NCBI GenBank assembly: GCA_001179805.1
Contig: CWGI01000001.1
Location: 310,001 to 374,000 of the forward strand
Reading direction: 5' to 3'
DNA: 64,000 nt
From: Candidatus Hepatoplasma crinochetorum
Lineage (GTDB): Bacteria > Bacillota_I > Bacilli_A > Mycoplasmatales > Hepatoplasmataceae
The notes under the pieces: generated by a model
What the model was told of the DNA's origin: nothing
The model's database searches: none
What the model saw: the letters and a program-made list of their open reading frames with translations, nothing else
Made by a program: the position numbers and the translations under genes
Shown: positions 19,235-31,680 of the stretch, one piece after another
How positions within the stretch are numbered: the first letter of the stretch is position 1
Layout: each line of letters starts with the position of its first letter

Positions 19235-19265
19235 AAATTAATTCCTTTTTGGAATTAATTTTTTT
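19235..19265. terminator. Bidirectional terminator between ktrA and ktrB
   Basis: AAATTAATTCC, loop TTTTT, GGAATTAATTT, followed by a T-run. It serves two convergent genes. Confidence 0.7.
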
Positions 19266-19282
19266 ATTTTATTTTTAGCAAA

Positions 19283-20899
19283 TTAACCTAATCTAATTTC
19301 TGTTTCAAGATATTTTGAATTGTAGATACGATAATAATGACGTTTTTTTGTAAAGGTAAAATCATCATCAGATTTAAAAATATTTAATGTATTATAAATT
19401 CCAAATTGACCGATAAACATTACAATAATTAAAATTATACTTGCAAAAATATCAATATATTCAAGATTTTTAGTCGCAAGTCCCGTTGTTCCATAAGCAC
19501 TTGCGGAGACAAATAAGGAATCTATATATGTTACATTTTGATTATCGATAACATTTTCAGGAATATAAATAAGAAAAGAAGATGCAAAGACAATCACAAC
19601 TGAGAAAATAAAAATTTTAAAAGCATCATTTACATTATTATTTGAAATTCTTCGATTAAAAATTGAAACTTCTTTTTTCCCTTTTATTTTTGCATATAAT
19701 GCAATAACTAAGATAAATAAAGTCGTAGTCCGAATCCCTCCCGCCGTTGATCCAGGACCAGATCCGATAAACATCATAAATACATAGATTACCTTTGTTG
19801 ATTCAGAGAGATCTGCAAGATTAATAGTTGAAAATCCAGCATTTCTTGTTGAAAATGTATTAAATATTAAAGCGTATGATTTTGAAAAACCATCCCCATA
19901 AAGTTCATTTTGATAAAATGATTTACTTCCACTAACAAGAGTATCAATTCCTTCTGCGGTAAAAACTAATAACAACCCAATAATTGCAACACTGAAATAA
20001 GAAAGTGCTGCTATTTTTGTAAAAATAGAAAAACGAAATTTTTGTCCTTTTGCTTTATTTTTTAAGTAATTATAACAATCATAAATTACAGCAAAACCAA
20101 TTCCTCCGAATACAAAAAGAAAAATAGTAAGAAATTGAATAAAGTAATTTTGATAATAAACAGCAAGTGAATAATTACCAGCAAAAATATCAAAACCTGC
20201 ATTATTTATTGATGATCCGGTGTGAAATATTCCTGTTCACAATGATTTTGTAAAATCCCCTTTCAAACCAATATCATTAGGAAAATCACTATTTGGATAA
20301 ATTGATGTATCAGTTCATTCACTTGGATATTTTGGATCAACAGAATAAAATAATCCTGCAAAAATAAAACCAAAAACAACTATAAAAATCACTGTTGAGA
20401 TAAAAGCTGTTTTTGCAACTTCCAATGCATGTAAATTGGTTTCTCCCCCAATTTCATTCATAATCTCGCCTTGATCTTTTATTGTTATTTTTTTTTCAAA
20501 AATGTATTCAACAAAGATCACTTTAATTGTAAATCAACCAATTCCTCCTATTAAAATTAGAATAAAAATAATAAATTGACCAAAAAAATTATATGTCTCA
20601 CTTATAGCAACAGTACTTAATCCGGTATCAGAAAAAGCACTAGCAGAAATAAATAAAGAATTTATAAAACTAACTTGATCGATATCATCTTTTTGAAAAA
20701 CAGGAATATATAGTAATATTCCTCCTAAAATTAAGAAGAAAAGATATCAAAGAAGTACAGTTAATATTGCTTTATTTTTATGAATAAAGTTTTGAAATTT
20801 ATTTCCACTTTCAATTTTTCGCTTATGAACTTGATCTTTTTTAGGAATTAAAATCTCATTATGATTAATTTTATTTTTTTTGTAAAGAAGCGTTTCCAT
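19283..20899 (-). CDS. ktrB: Potassium transporter membrane subunit KtrB (TrkH family)
   Basis: 538 residues with the four pore-loop repeats of the family, each with a central Gly: SAFSDTGLS, GSSINNAGFD, STRNAGFST and SAYGTTGLAT. The flexible gate segment GSGPGSTAGGIRTTT is present after the third repeat. It is longer than typical KtrB (about 450) because of a basic N-terminal extension of about 45 residues and loops such as NSDFPNDIGLKGDF. It forms a dimeric K+ (Na+-coupled) channel in the membrane, gated by KtrA. ATG starts one base after the ligA stop (TAG-T-ATG), so translation is probably coupled to ligA. Confidence 0.9.
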
Positions 20900-20900
20900 A

Positions 20901-22964
20901 CTATTTAATTTCAGATAATTTACTTACATAAATAATCTTGGCATTAGAAATTTCTTTAATCTTATTAACTTTTGCTTGTGAAAAATTTTCGCCTACGAAA
21001 AGATAATCTAAATTTTTAGTCGGTGCTGATTTATAATTAGCACCTAAATCTTTTAAGTAATTTTTAATATTTTCTCTATTTGCATCTTCTATTGTCCCCG
21101 TTACTAAAATATTATGATTATATAATCGATTTGATTTATCAATTGTTTCTCCTATATATTTAAGATTAACACCTAAATTATCTAAATCATTAATTAATTT
21201 TAAATTTAAAGGATTTTTAAATCATTCTGTAATTGATTTTGCCCTCACCTCACCAAAATCATTAAAATCATTTAATTCTTCTAAATTAAGTTCTTTTATT
21301 TTAAAAATTGATTGATATTTTCTTGCAAGATCAAGCGCTGCTTTTTCTCCGATATTTCTTATTCCTAGTGCAAAAATTAATTGATTTAAGTTATTTTTTT
21401 TTGATTTTTCAATTGAATTTAAAATATTATTTACTGATTTTTCTTGATATCTTTCTAAATTTAATAATTCTTCTCTTTTATTTTTTAAATTATAAATATC
21501 AAAGATATTTATAATTAATTTTTTATTGTAAAGAGTCTCAATCTGTCTTTTTGATAAACCTTCAATATCCATTCCTTTTTTACTAACAAAATGATTTAAA
21601 GATTCAATAATTCTACCTATACAATTTGTATTAAGACAGTATTGATCAACCTCACCTTCAAATCTTATTAATTTACTATTACATGATGGGCAATTTGTTG
21701 ATTCTGCTCATCTATTATTCTTCTCATTATCTTGCAGGGAAAAAATTGAAATAACTTTAGGAATTATTTCTCCTGCTTTTTTTACATAAACATAAGATCC
21801 AATTCTTATATCTAAACTTTTAATATAATCAGCATTATGTAATGTTGCTCTTTCAACATTTGTCCCTAAAATATTAACTCTTTCTAATTTTGCATTATAT
21901 GTAATTTTTCCCGTTCTTCCTACAGTTGGAAAAATATTTAATAATTTTGTTTTTTTAATTTCAGTTGGAAATTTATATGCAATCGCTCATTTAGGAAATT
22001 TAGAAGTATAGCCAATTAATTTATGATATTTATATTCATTGACTTTAATTACAATTCCATCTATCTCGTAATTTAATTTTTCTCTAATTTTACTAATATC
22101 ATCAATCTTTGAAATAACTTCATTAATATTATTTAAATGGATATTATTTTCATTAATTGGAAAATTTAATTTTTGCAGTTCATTTAATGTTTCAATTTGT
22201 GAATCTCAATAATCACTCTTTTTAGCGGCACTTAAAGCTTGAAAAATAAATAAATTTAATTTTCTTCCTTTTACAATATCTGAATCTAAATGTCTTAAAG
22301 TTCCAGAAGCAAGATTTCTTGGATTTGCAAATAAAGGTAATATTTTTTTCTTTTCTTGGATTAATTTCTCATTTTCAAGCATTCGTTTTTGATTTAAAAG
22401 ATCAAATTGATCAATTGAAATATATACTTCACCCCTCAAATCAATCTCTTCTTTTATTTTAATAGTAGTCGGTAAATTTTCAAATAAATAACAATTTTTT
22501 GTTACATCTTCACCGATTTTACCGTCTCCTCTTGTAATCGCTTGAAATAATTTACCATTACGATAATTAAGTGAAATTGATAATCCATCAATTTTTGGTT
22601 CAATTACGTAAGTATAAGTATCTAAATTTAAAATTTTCTTAATTTGCTCATCGAAGTGAATTAAGTCCCCTTGATTGAAAGCGTTTTTGAGCGAAAACAT
22701 TGATCTAATATTATGTTTTACCTTTTTAAAACCTTTACTAGCTTCTCCTCCTACATTTTGTGTTGGCGAATCATCTGTTTTAAATTGTGGATACTTTTCT
22801 TCTAATTCGATTAACTCTTTTAATTTCTGATCATAAAAATAATCATCAACTGAAGGATTATTATTTTGATAGTAATCTTGATTTCATTTTTCAATAATTT
22901 TTTTAAGTTCAAATATTTTTTGCTCAACATTTTTTAATTGATTAAATTGATTAAAATCTTTCAT
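20901..22964 (-). CDS. ligA: NAD-dependent DNA ligase LigA
   Basis: 687 residues, full family length. Visible domains: Ia; adenylation domain with the active-site motif [16 protein letters not shown] (Lys about residue 121) and [13 protein letters not shown] fold; four-Cys zinc finger CPSC ... YCLNTNC; helix-hairpin-helix; and a C-terminal BRCT with [15 protein letters not shown]. It seals nicks in replication and repair. Several Trp are TGA, so a standard-code reading splits it into pieces. It lies seven bases downstream of a membrane-protein gene and directly upstream of ktrB. Confidence 0.95.
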
Positions 22965-22971
22965 AATAAAC

Positions 22972-24579
22972 TTACATTTTTATATATGTATTAATTCTAT
23001 CATTTTGCAAAAAATAATAATTTGTTAAAAATTTTGCAAAAAAGATTAAAAATGCAAAAAGATAAATTAATAAAATTATGTCAATTTGAAAAATTGGTAA
23101 ATCAAAAAATAATAATCAAACTGGAATAGAAAACATATTAAATAATAATAAAAAAAGAATTAAAAAAAGTAAAAAATAATCATTAAATTTTTTATATTTT
23201 TCATCTTCTTCTTTTTGAAAATAAAAATTTAAAAATATAAAGAGATTTATTGAAATAAGAATGATATAAAAGGGAACAGAAAAATAAATTGTTTCAATAT
23301 TATTTCCCTCTCAAAAAATTGAATTATTAAAAATTTGACTTAGAAGAGAAAAATAATCATCAGCGGAAATTGAAAGAGCGACAATAAAAGACAATCCGAT
23401 TACTAAAAATAAAATAAAGGTTGCATTTTTTTGATTTTCCTTTACTAAAATTTCAAATTTATGAATTTGATTTTGATTATTTTTTAAATAAACAAAAGTA
23501 AGAGGAAGAAAAATAATAAGTCCCGAAAAAGCGATAAAAATAATCGCATAAAATATATTTATGGCATAAAAATAAAAACTTCCTTCGATGAATAAAATTA
23601 AAAGAAAATAATAAATTGTAGTAAAAATATTTTCTTTTTGATAAATCAAATAAAAAATTATTGCAAGCGCTATTGTAATTGTAAGAATCAAGGAATAATA
23701 TGTAAAACTATAAAAAAGCAAAGTGATGATGATGATAAAACTAATATAACTATTTTCTTTGTAATAATTATCTGTATATCTTAAAAAGATGATAATCATC
23801 GCTAATAGATAATAAAAAATATAAAATTTTTCTGAAATAACATTTTGATATCCAAAAACAAAAATTAAAGTAGCTCCAAAAAGAATAAATAATAAATTGC
23901 TTTTTCAATTATTTTTTTCAAGAATAAAACCTTTAATTAAGAAAAGGATTATTAAAATATAAAGAGCAGGAATTAAATATTTTACAATTAACTCTGGATC
24001 AATTTTAAGTGAATTTGTTGTAACAAGAATTCAATAATAATTAGTTTGAAAAATTGTATAGTAATCTAAATTATTATTGAATGGTTTAAATAATTCTGTA
24101 TTACTATTATTTAAATAAATATTATTTAACGTAAGATAATTCAAATCATTATTATAATCATTAAATCAATCTAAATTACTTTCACAAACTATAAAAATAT
24201 AAATAAAAAGAATTGATGAAATAAAAATAAATGATAAGTTAAGTAACGATTTATAATTTATTTTAAAACTTTTAAATCACCAAATTTTATAAGAAATTAA
24301 AATATAAATAATTAATACGATATCGATTACATCGGTAAAATCACTAATATAATTTAAATTATAATTTAAAACAATAATAATTGAGTAAGCAAAAAAAATG
24401 AATATTTGATAGAATAGAAAACCAATAAAAATAGCAAAAAAATTATTACTTTTTTCTACTTTAAAATTGTTAAGAATAATTTTTCCTAATCCGTAAAAAA
24501 TGAAAATCGATAACAAAAAAGCACAAACTAATTTAACAGCAAAAAGATCCTCTTGAAAAATTATCCCAACTAAAAACAT
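22972..24579 (-). CDS. Polytopic membrane protein of unknown function
   Basis: 535 residues with roughly a dozen hydrophobic segments spread over the whole length. A polar loop of about 60 residues after the fourth or fifth segment carries CESNLDWFNDYNNDLNY and YYTIFQTNYYW. The single acidic/aromatic outer loop near the start of a many-helix protein is reminiscent of GT-C type glycosyltransferases or oligosaccharide polymerases, but I see no diagnostic motif. Trp are mostly TGA. The gene is followed by ligA after seven bases and probably shares its transcript. Divergent from the superoxide dismutase gene. Confidence 0.6.
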
Positions 24580-24665
24580 ATAAAAATTATATATTATCTA
24601 TTTTATAAGAGATTAATTTTTAATTTATTTTATATTAATATAAAATAACTATTATTCAATAGTGA

Positions 24666-24671
24666 TATAAT
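24666..24671 (+). promoter_or_regulatory. -10 box of sodA
   Basis: TATAAT, 33 bases before the sodA ATG, followed by an AATAGGAGATAATA ribosome site. Confidence 0.45.
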
Positions 24672-24704
24672 TTTATTGTCTGTAAAAAGGAATAGGAGAT
24701 AATA

Positions 24705-25313
24705 ATGGAGTATAAAAGGATAAAATTACCATTTGAGTATAATTACTTAGAACCTTATATTGATAAGAGAAGTGTACAATTACATTACGAAAATCATCAT
24801 GCAGGATATGAAAGAAATTTAATTGCAAAAATTAAAAATGTTGGTTTTGAAAAAAGATACCCAACATTGGAAGATTTAATGCGCAATTATCAAAAAATTG
24901 AAAATCCTGAAATAAGAATTGCAGTTCGTGAATTTGGTGGAGGTTTGATTAATCATAATTTCTTATGAACAATTTTAAAAACTAAAGTTCAATTAAAAGA
25001 TGGAAATTTAAAAAAAGAAATCGAAAGAGAATGGGGAAGTTTTGATAAATTTAAAGAAGAATTTACAAGAGAAGTAAAAAATCTTTTTGGTTCTGGTTGA
25101 GTATGACTAGTAAAAAGAAAAAATGGTTCTCTTAAAATAATTAAAACTTTTAATCAAGATAATCCATATTTTTTAAAATTTACACCAATTATTGCAATCG
25201 ATCTTTGAGAGCATTCTTATTATTTAAAATACAATAGTGATCGAATGGGATATTTGGAGAATTATTGAAATATAATAAACTGAGATCAAGCAGAAGAAAA
25301 TTATAATTCTTAA
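24705..25313 (+). CDS. sodA: Iron/manganese superoxide dismutase
   Basis: 202 residues, the usual Fe/Mn-SOD length. Metal ligands are visible: His in LHYENHHAGY (about residue 27), His in LINHNFLW (about 84), and Asp and His in DLWEHSYYLKYN (about 172-176). The Gly-rich GSGWVWL matches the family. Trp residues at 87 and others are TGA. It converts superoxide to hydrogen peroxide and oxygen in the cytoplasm. SOD is missing from many Mycoplasma species and present in Acholeplasma and some others. Good AGGAG ribosome site, own promoter and terminator. Confidence 0.92.
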
Positions 25314-25324
25314 TTATCAATATT

Positions 25325-25357
25325 AAAAAAGAGCGATATTTTATCGCTCTTTTTTAA
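25325..25357. terminator. Bidirectional terminator
   Basis: AAAAAAGAGCGATA, loop TTT, TATCGCTCTTTTTT. It lies between the convergent sodA and phosphohexomutase genes and overlaps the latter's stop. Confidence 0.75.
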
Positions 25358-27006
25358 TTAAATTTATAATCACTAAAATATTTATGTAAAGCATGATAAT
25401 TTTTATTTGCTATCTTTTGATCTTTATTGAAAATATTAAAATATATTCTTAATACCGGTTCTGTTCCTGAAGGTCTTAAGCAAATAAAACTATAATCATT
25501 GAAATAAATAAATACAATGTTTTGCTTGGTAAAATCTTTATTCTCTTTTCGCATATCAACAATTTTTGCTATTTTTAAATCAGCTAATTTTTCATTTTTT
25601 TTATCTGCAAATTTATCTAAAAATTTATTAATATCAAATTGATCATTTACTTTATGCATTGTTTGCTTCATTACAAAAAATCCATATTTTTTTTGTAATG
25701 AATTCAATATATCTACAAGATCTAAATTTTTTTCTTGATAATAATGAACCATCTCAATTATTAAAATTAAATTTTGAAAAGAATCTTTATCTTTTGTCAT
25801 CATATTAATTGTTGCCCCGTTTGATTCTTCTCAAACATAAAGACATTTATGATCATGATCTTCGTTATTTTTTACAACCTTAAATAATTCTTTAAATCCT
25901 GTAAGTGATTTATAAATTTTTACATTTTTTTGATTTAAGATAAAATCAGCAAAATTAGAGGTAACGATTGATCGAACAGCAAAATAATTATTATTTTTTA
26001 AATCTGTTCTTTCTAAAAGATAATTTAGAGAAAGTAAAGAAATTTCATTCCCTGAAAAAATCTTTCAATAATTATCTTTTTTGTAGGCAACGCCAAATCT
26101 ATCTCCATCAGGATCGGTTGCAAAGATTAATTTAGAACCATTTTTATTACTTTCTTCAATTGCAAGATCGAATGATTTTTGAATTTGTGGATTTGGTATT
26201 TTTGAATTTGTAAAATTAGAATCTGGATCGCTTTGTTTTTTTACTATGTAAAAATCAACTCCCATTTTTTTCAAGATAATTTTAGCTAAATTTAAACTCC
26301 CACCATGATGATTTGTAAAAGTTAATTTTAAATTTTGATATTTATTAAAATGATTATCAAATCCTATTTCTTTTAATAATCTTTCAACATAAAAATCATA
26401 ATATTTTTCTTCCAAGAAAATGAGATCATTTTGACTATCATCTAAATTAAATTGATATTTTTCTTGTCCTAAAAAATAGTTTATTTTATCAATAACTTCT
26501 TGATCAATTTGTTTTCCAATTTGATCATAAAATTTCATACCACTATATTCATAAGAATTATGAGAAGCCGTAAGATTTATCCCGCCTATAAAATCATAAT
26601 TTGCGATTAAAAAGGAAAGAAAGGGTGTTGTTTCAATTTGATTATTAAAAGGAAGATAAGCTTTTATTCCCATTTTTTTTGCAATATTAAAAATAATTGT
26701 TGAAAAATAAATATTATCCTTTCGATTATCTTTAAAAATTAAAATTCCTTTTTCTTTTACAATCTTTTCTCCATAAAATTCAAATAATGTTAATAAATAT
26801 GCTTTTGTATATTTTGCAATAGTATATTTATTAATTTGTGATGGACCAATACCTCTTTTTGCTCTAATTCCAGCTGTCCCAAAATCAAGTTTTTTATGAA
26901 ATAATTCTTCTTTTTTAGCTTCTGATAAATTTTTTAAAAATATCTGCTCTTTTTTAGATACATTTTTTAATCATTCAGAATATTGATTATCAATTTCTTT
27001 TTTCAT
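25354..27006 (-). CDS. Phosphoglucomutase/phosphomannomutase
   Basis: 550 residues, the size of the PgcA-type alpha-D-phosphohexomutases of Firmicutes and Mollicutes. Motifs in order: FGTAGIR (about residue 43), catalytic phosphoserine loop NLTASHN (about 145), metal site DPDGDR (about 287), and the C-terminal phosphate-binding loop RPSGTEP (about 520). It interconverts hexose-1- and -6-phosphates, or ribose/deoxyribose phosphates in some Mollicutes, feeding glycolipid or nucleotide-sugar synthesis. Internal Trp are TGA. Downstream end of the nucleoside transporter-rsmG run, with a 44-base gap from rsmG. Confidence 0.88.
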
Positions 27007-27050
27007 TGTTTTTCTTTTTTTATTTTTTAAATTATAAAAAATATCATAAA

Positions 27051-27749
27051 TTAAATAATTTTTTTTATTCTTTGATAATTAATCATTTCTTTTTTGTAAT
27101 TTAAATTAATTCTTTTAAAAAGCAAAAAATACCTTTCACTATTATCAAGTAATTTATCTTTATATATATGTTCTAATCTTAATCCTCTTTTTTCTAAGAA
27201 ATTTTGATTTATTTTTTTTGATTCTTCAAGATAATTTTTACCCTTATAAAAAATACTATAAGCATCTTTTTTTAATAAAAAAGTACTTATTTCTAAAAGC
27301 AAAGGAAGTTTGCTAACGGCACGAGCCAATAATAAATCTATTTTTTCTTCGTAATCAGAAAGATTTTCGATTCGATCATTTATGATCGTTACATTTTTTA
27401 AAGCTAATTTTTCAACTATATAAATTAATCAATTTGTCTTTTTTTTAATTGAATCAATCAAAATAAAATTAATTTTTTCATAAATAATTGCAAGTAATAA
27501 TCCAGGAAATCCTCCTCCTGTTCCAACATCTAAAATTGTTGTTTGCTCTTGAATGATATTTAATTTTAAAATTAAAAGCGAATCATAAATATTTTTATCA
27601 AGAAATTGATAATAATTTGTTATTCCAGTAAGATTAACTTTCTGATTATAAAGATAAATTTCTTCTACGAAGAGATTAAATTTTTCCTTTATTTCTGCTT
27701 TTAATTTGAATTGATCTAAAAGATCAAATAATAATTTTTTTCTATCCAT
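27051..27749 (-). CDS. rsmG: 16S rRNA m7G527 methyltransferase RsmG (GidB)
   Basis: 232 residues. SAM-binding motif ILDVGTGGGFPGLLLAI (about residues 72-88) and the RsmG signature NLTGITNYYQFLDKNIYDSL are clear, as is the LLARAVSKLPLLLE segment. It methylates G527 of 16S rRNA. The single Trp after KKKTN is TGA. It starts two bases after the stop of the upstream BMP-family gene, so it is in the same transcript. Confidence 0.93.
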
Positions 27750-27751
27750 AA

Positions 27752-29425
27752 TTATTTACTATATACACTCCAATTTGGGATTCAAGGATAAAGAAGATAA
27801 TATCCTGCTGTAATAGGATTACTATATTCATCAGAAAATGTATTTGATGCTTTTTCAATTATAATATTTCCACTTTGATCGATTGGTTGTTGTTCAATTG
27901 CATATGATACAAAATCAAAGAAATCATAATCTAATAAATTTGGATTAAATTCAATCAACAATTTTGCAAATGAATCGTTTAAAGCATCTGAATCAACAAA
28001 ATCGAGGCCATTATTTTGATAATTACCGACAAATATTGAACCATAAATTAATGGATCTTGATCTGTATAATAATAACTAGAATCAACTCCATCTATATAA
28101 AATAAATCAGAATTTGGATCTTTTAAATATTGATCAATTTCTTGATCTGTTTTTGTAGCAAGATCACTGTCAATATAATCTTGATTACTCTCTTTTCATC
28201 CTCCATCATCTTTATCTTTTGAAATACTATTATAATATTCTTCTTCTAATTGAGGATTTTTTACATCATAATCTGGATTATTTAAAAAATCATCATCTTG
28301 ATTATAAGTTAAGATAAATTTATCAATATATCATAATCCAATATTTGCTGCTTCTTGAATATTTTTCGTTGCTGATCCTAGTACAGAATCATCAGAGCCT
28401 GGAAATTGCTTTGTTGCATCAACATCAACACCAATTACTTTATAATCAGAACTTTTATTTGTCTCATTTTCACTTTCAACAAGCGTAATTGTATCGACCA
28501 TCTGTCCTCCATTTACAGGAAAAATTACTTTTGTTTTATTGTCAATTAAACGTGTTGTAATCGTTCTTCCATCCCCAACATTAAATGAACCAGAATATCA
28601 ATCTGCTGTGTTTTTTTGTGTTGTACTACTTGAATAATTAGGTTCATTTCCATATTGATTTATTAAATGGACATAATCTGATGAATAAGAAGAATCATAG
28701 AGAAAAGCATCTTGATTTACTTTGTTATGTTCAAGATCATAACCCAATACCTGATAATTAAATCAATTTATCGCCTGCTCATACCCAGACATAAAATCAA
28801 AAACAGTTGAAAATTGTAATCCTCCATATGTTGAAACATTATTAATATCACTATCGTCTAATGCGGTAATGTAAATAGAAGCAGCAAGACCAGCAATAAA
28901 TCCAGCCTGTTCACTTTCAAAACGAAATGAAATAACATTTCTTGCGATTCTTGAATCATAATTTGCATCATCAATAAGCAAAAATCAATCATCTTTATAT
29001 TTGGAATTAAACATTAAACCATCATCTAAACGTGTTGAATTACTGTAATTACTTGTTCCAAGTAAAGCATCCAATACATTATAACCAGCGCTTGTTATGA
29101 TTTTTGCTCCATTATCATAACTATAACTAATATTTTTTTGATATTCTACCGTATTATCAATCTCATTTGGAACAACCTCGCCGATATCTTCATCAAAATC
29201 TTCTCCATATTTTATTGTCGCCTCAATCATATTTTGATTGAAACCACGATCATTTTTAAAAGGAGAATTAGGCATAACCATAATTCTTTGAAATCCTGGG
29301 GTAACACCTGTTTTATAATCAATAAAAAAACCTGTAAAGAATAAAAGCATTACAAGAAAAATTACTAAAATAAGACTAATAATAGTAATAAAGCTTTTTC
29401 GATAATTTAAAATTCATTTTTTCAT
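27752..29425 (-). CDS. BMP family nucleoside-binding protein, membrane-anchored
   Basis: 557 residues. N-terminal membrane segment about residues 11-35, then a periplasmic-binding-protein fold of the basic membrane protein type: GFNQNMIEATIKYG, AKIITSAGYN, FRFESEQAGFIAGLAA, YGGLQFSTVFDFMSGYEQAI, IFPVNGGQ, VIGVDVDATKQF and SATKNIQEAAN. It should deliver nucleosides to the ABC importer encoded by the next three genes upstream in the text (downstream coordinates 29443-33696). Oddly there is no Cys anywhere, so no lipoprotein anchor; the N-terminal helix is the likely anchor. A polar, Asp/Asn-rich insertion occupies about residues 370-470. Confidence 0.85.
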
Positions 29426-29442
29426 ATTTTATATCATTCTTG

Positions 29443-30351
29443 TTAACGCATATCTTTTTTAAATGGCTTGCCGGAACTTGTCGGTCCACTGTTCTTACTT
29501 TTAAAAATTACAAGAACAATTAAAGGTAAAATAAATGGAATTGTATGTGCAAGTTCAGAAGAAATTCCAATATCAATTTCTGATACAATTGCGACCAAAA
29601 CTGAAAAAAGAATTGCAAAAAATGTTATTCCTGTGATTGTCCATTGTCCTAAAATTAAAATTGCAAGTGATAAAAATCCTGACCCATTTACCGTTCCCGA
29701 AAATGAATCAAGATTTGCAACAAAAATCGCCCCTGCCATTCCGGACAAAAATCCTCCTGTCATCACAGCAAATCATCTTGTTTTTTTAACAGAAATCCCT
29801 GCTGTTTCTAATGCATAAGGATTCTCTCCTGATGCTTTTAATCTTAACCCATAATTTGTTTTATGAAGAAAAAATGTAAAAAATAAGAGAATTAAAATCG
29901 TAACAATTGTCATTATAATTACAAAAGAATCCATATTGCCAGATCAACTACTCGAATATCCAACATCACTTATTGTCGCTCCTCCATTTGGAATTGAATA
30001 CATAATAAGTAATGCAAAAGCCGGAGCAATCATATTTAATGCTGTACCTGTAATAACATGATCTGAAAGCAAATTAATTGTAAAATAACAAAGTAATGTA
30101 GCATAAAGCATTGAAAATAAACCAGCGAAGAAAAGAGCAATGTAAGAACTAAATCAAATTAGATTTTCTTCAAATCCATTTATTTGAAAAAATAGTGTAA
30201 AAATAAGTCCTCCCATAATCATTTTTCCATCAAGTGCAATGTTTACAATTCCAGACTTTTCTGATAATAATCCAGAAAGTGATCCTAAAGAATAAATTGA
30301 AAAAAATGCCAATAATTCCGTCATAAATAAAGCAAGTGAACTATTCATCAT
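29443..30351 (-). CDS. Nucleoside ABC transporter permease (second)
   Basis: 302 residues, about eight to nine membrane helices. Family marks: LGSLSGLLSEKSGIVNIALDGKMIMG near the start, GTALNMIAP, and GENPYALETAGISVKKTRW with the following GGFLSGMAGAIF. It belongs to the BPD_transp_2 group, like YufQ/NupC-type permeases. Its start overlaps the end of the first permease gene by 11 bases, with GGGGG-type ribosome site inside the upstream gene. It pairs with that permease in the membrane. Confidence 0.9.
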
Positions 30352-31666
30352 TACCCCCTTTTTGTCGATTTTGATATTTTTTTTGTTTCTTATTATTTTT
30401 AATTTTTAAATATTGTTGTTTATAAACGGTATTTGCTTTTTTACCTTTTTCTAATGCAATTATTTTATATTTTTCTTCCTTACTATCTTTTTTAAGATTA
30501 ATATTATCATTTAAATTATCATTTTCTAAGTCATTAAACATCGTCGGTCCGATAATTTTTTCTTCTTTTTTATTAATCCAATTAAAAATCCGTGTCTGCG
30601 GAGAATAAATCAAGAAATAATTTGCGCCCGAAATAAATAAAACAATAATTCCCATAATAAAATCAACGATATTTTGATCACTGTATACATCAAGATAGAC
30701 TTTTGCATTTTCAAAAAGAGAGATAAATATCGATCCAAAAACAACCCCAATCGGACTATTAAAACCAATTAAAGCAATCGTTATCCCATTAAATGGTTCT
30801 AATGGAAGATCATTTCCTACAACAGGAAGACTTTGATTTGTTCCAAGATAAAATGTTGCCCCCGCAAGTCCAGAAAGGGCACCAGAAAGAGCCATCGCTT
30901 TATAAACTTCATTTTTATAATTTATTCCAGAATATAAACTAATATCTTCTGAACTGGCGATAATTCCTTGTTTGATTCCAAATGATGTTTTTGAATAAAG
31001 AAATCAAATTAAAGGAATCACAAAAACAAGTAAGATAATTCCAATGTTTATTGATGATCCAGGAAAAATTGATGTTAATCAATCAAATCTCAATGAATTT
31101 GAAGGATCAATATTCATCGGAACAGAACCGCCATTAAATAAGTAAGAAGCATTTACAGGATTACGAAAATAACGATAAATTCAAAAAACAATTCAATTAA
31201 GCATAATTGAAGAAACAACAATATTAATATTATATTGATTCTTTAAAAAAGCAATTAATAAAGCAATAGAAATTCCTGTAAAGACAGGAATTAAAATTGA
31301 AAATAAAACGCCAATTCTCCCAGGTCAGACAACAAGAGCAGCAAATAAATAACCAAATAATCCTCCTGCTACCATCTGCGCAAAAATTCCAATATTAAAA
31401 ATCTTAGCACGAAAAGCAACCAAAGCACCAAGACCGATAAAAGTCATTCAAGTAAAAGTAGAAAGAAAATTCCCAAATTCTTTTACACTTGAAAAATTAC
31501 CTTCTCAAGTTGCAGTAAATAAAGTAAGTGGATTATATCCAAAGATTGCAATTATAAGCATTCCAATATAAAGCCCAATTAAAATTATTACTAAAGAAAT
31601 AATTAATTTCTGATTAACATGGATTTTTCGTTTGCTTTTTTTATTTACTTGCTTTTTTGTTGCCAT
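30341..31666 (-). CDS. Nucleoside ABC transporter permease (first)
   Basis: 441 residues, about eight to nine membrane helices of the BPD_transp_2 group (FRAKIFNIGIFAQMVAGG, SSIMLNWI, GIIASSEDISLYSGINYKNEVYKAMALSGALSGLAG). After the last helix there is an unusual cytoplasmic tail of about 90 residues, Lys/Asn-rich and strongly basic at the end (KNNKKQKKYQNRQKGG). N-terminal tail is also basic. Co-transcribed with the ATPase upstream and the second permease downstream. Confidence 0.88.
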
Positions 31667-31680
31667 CAAATTATCCTTAC

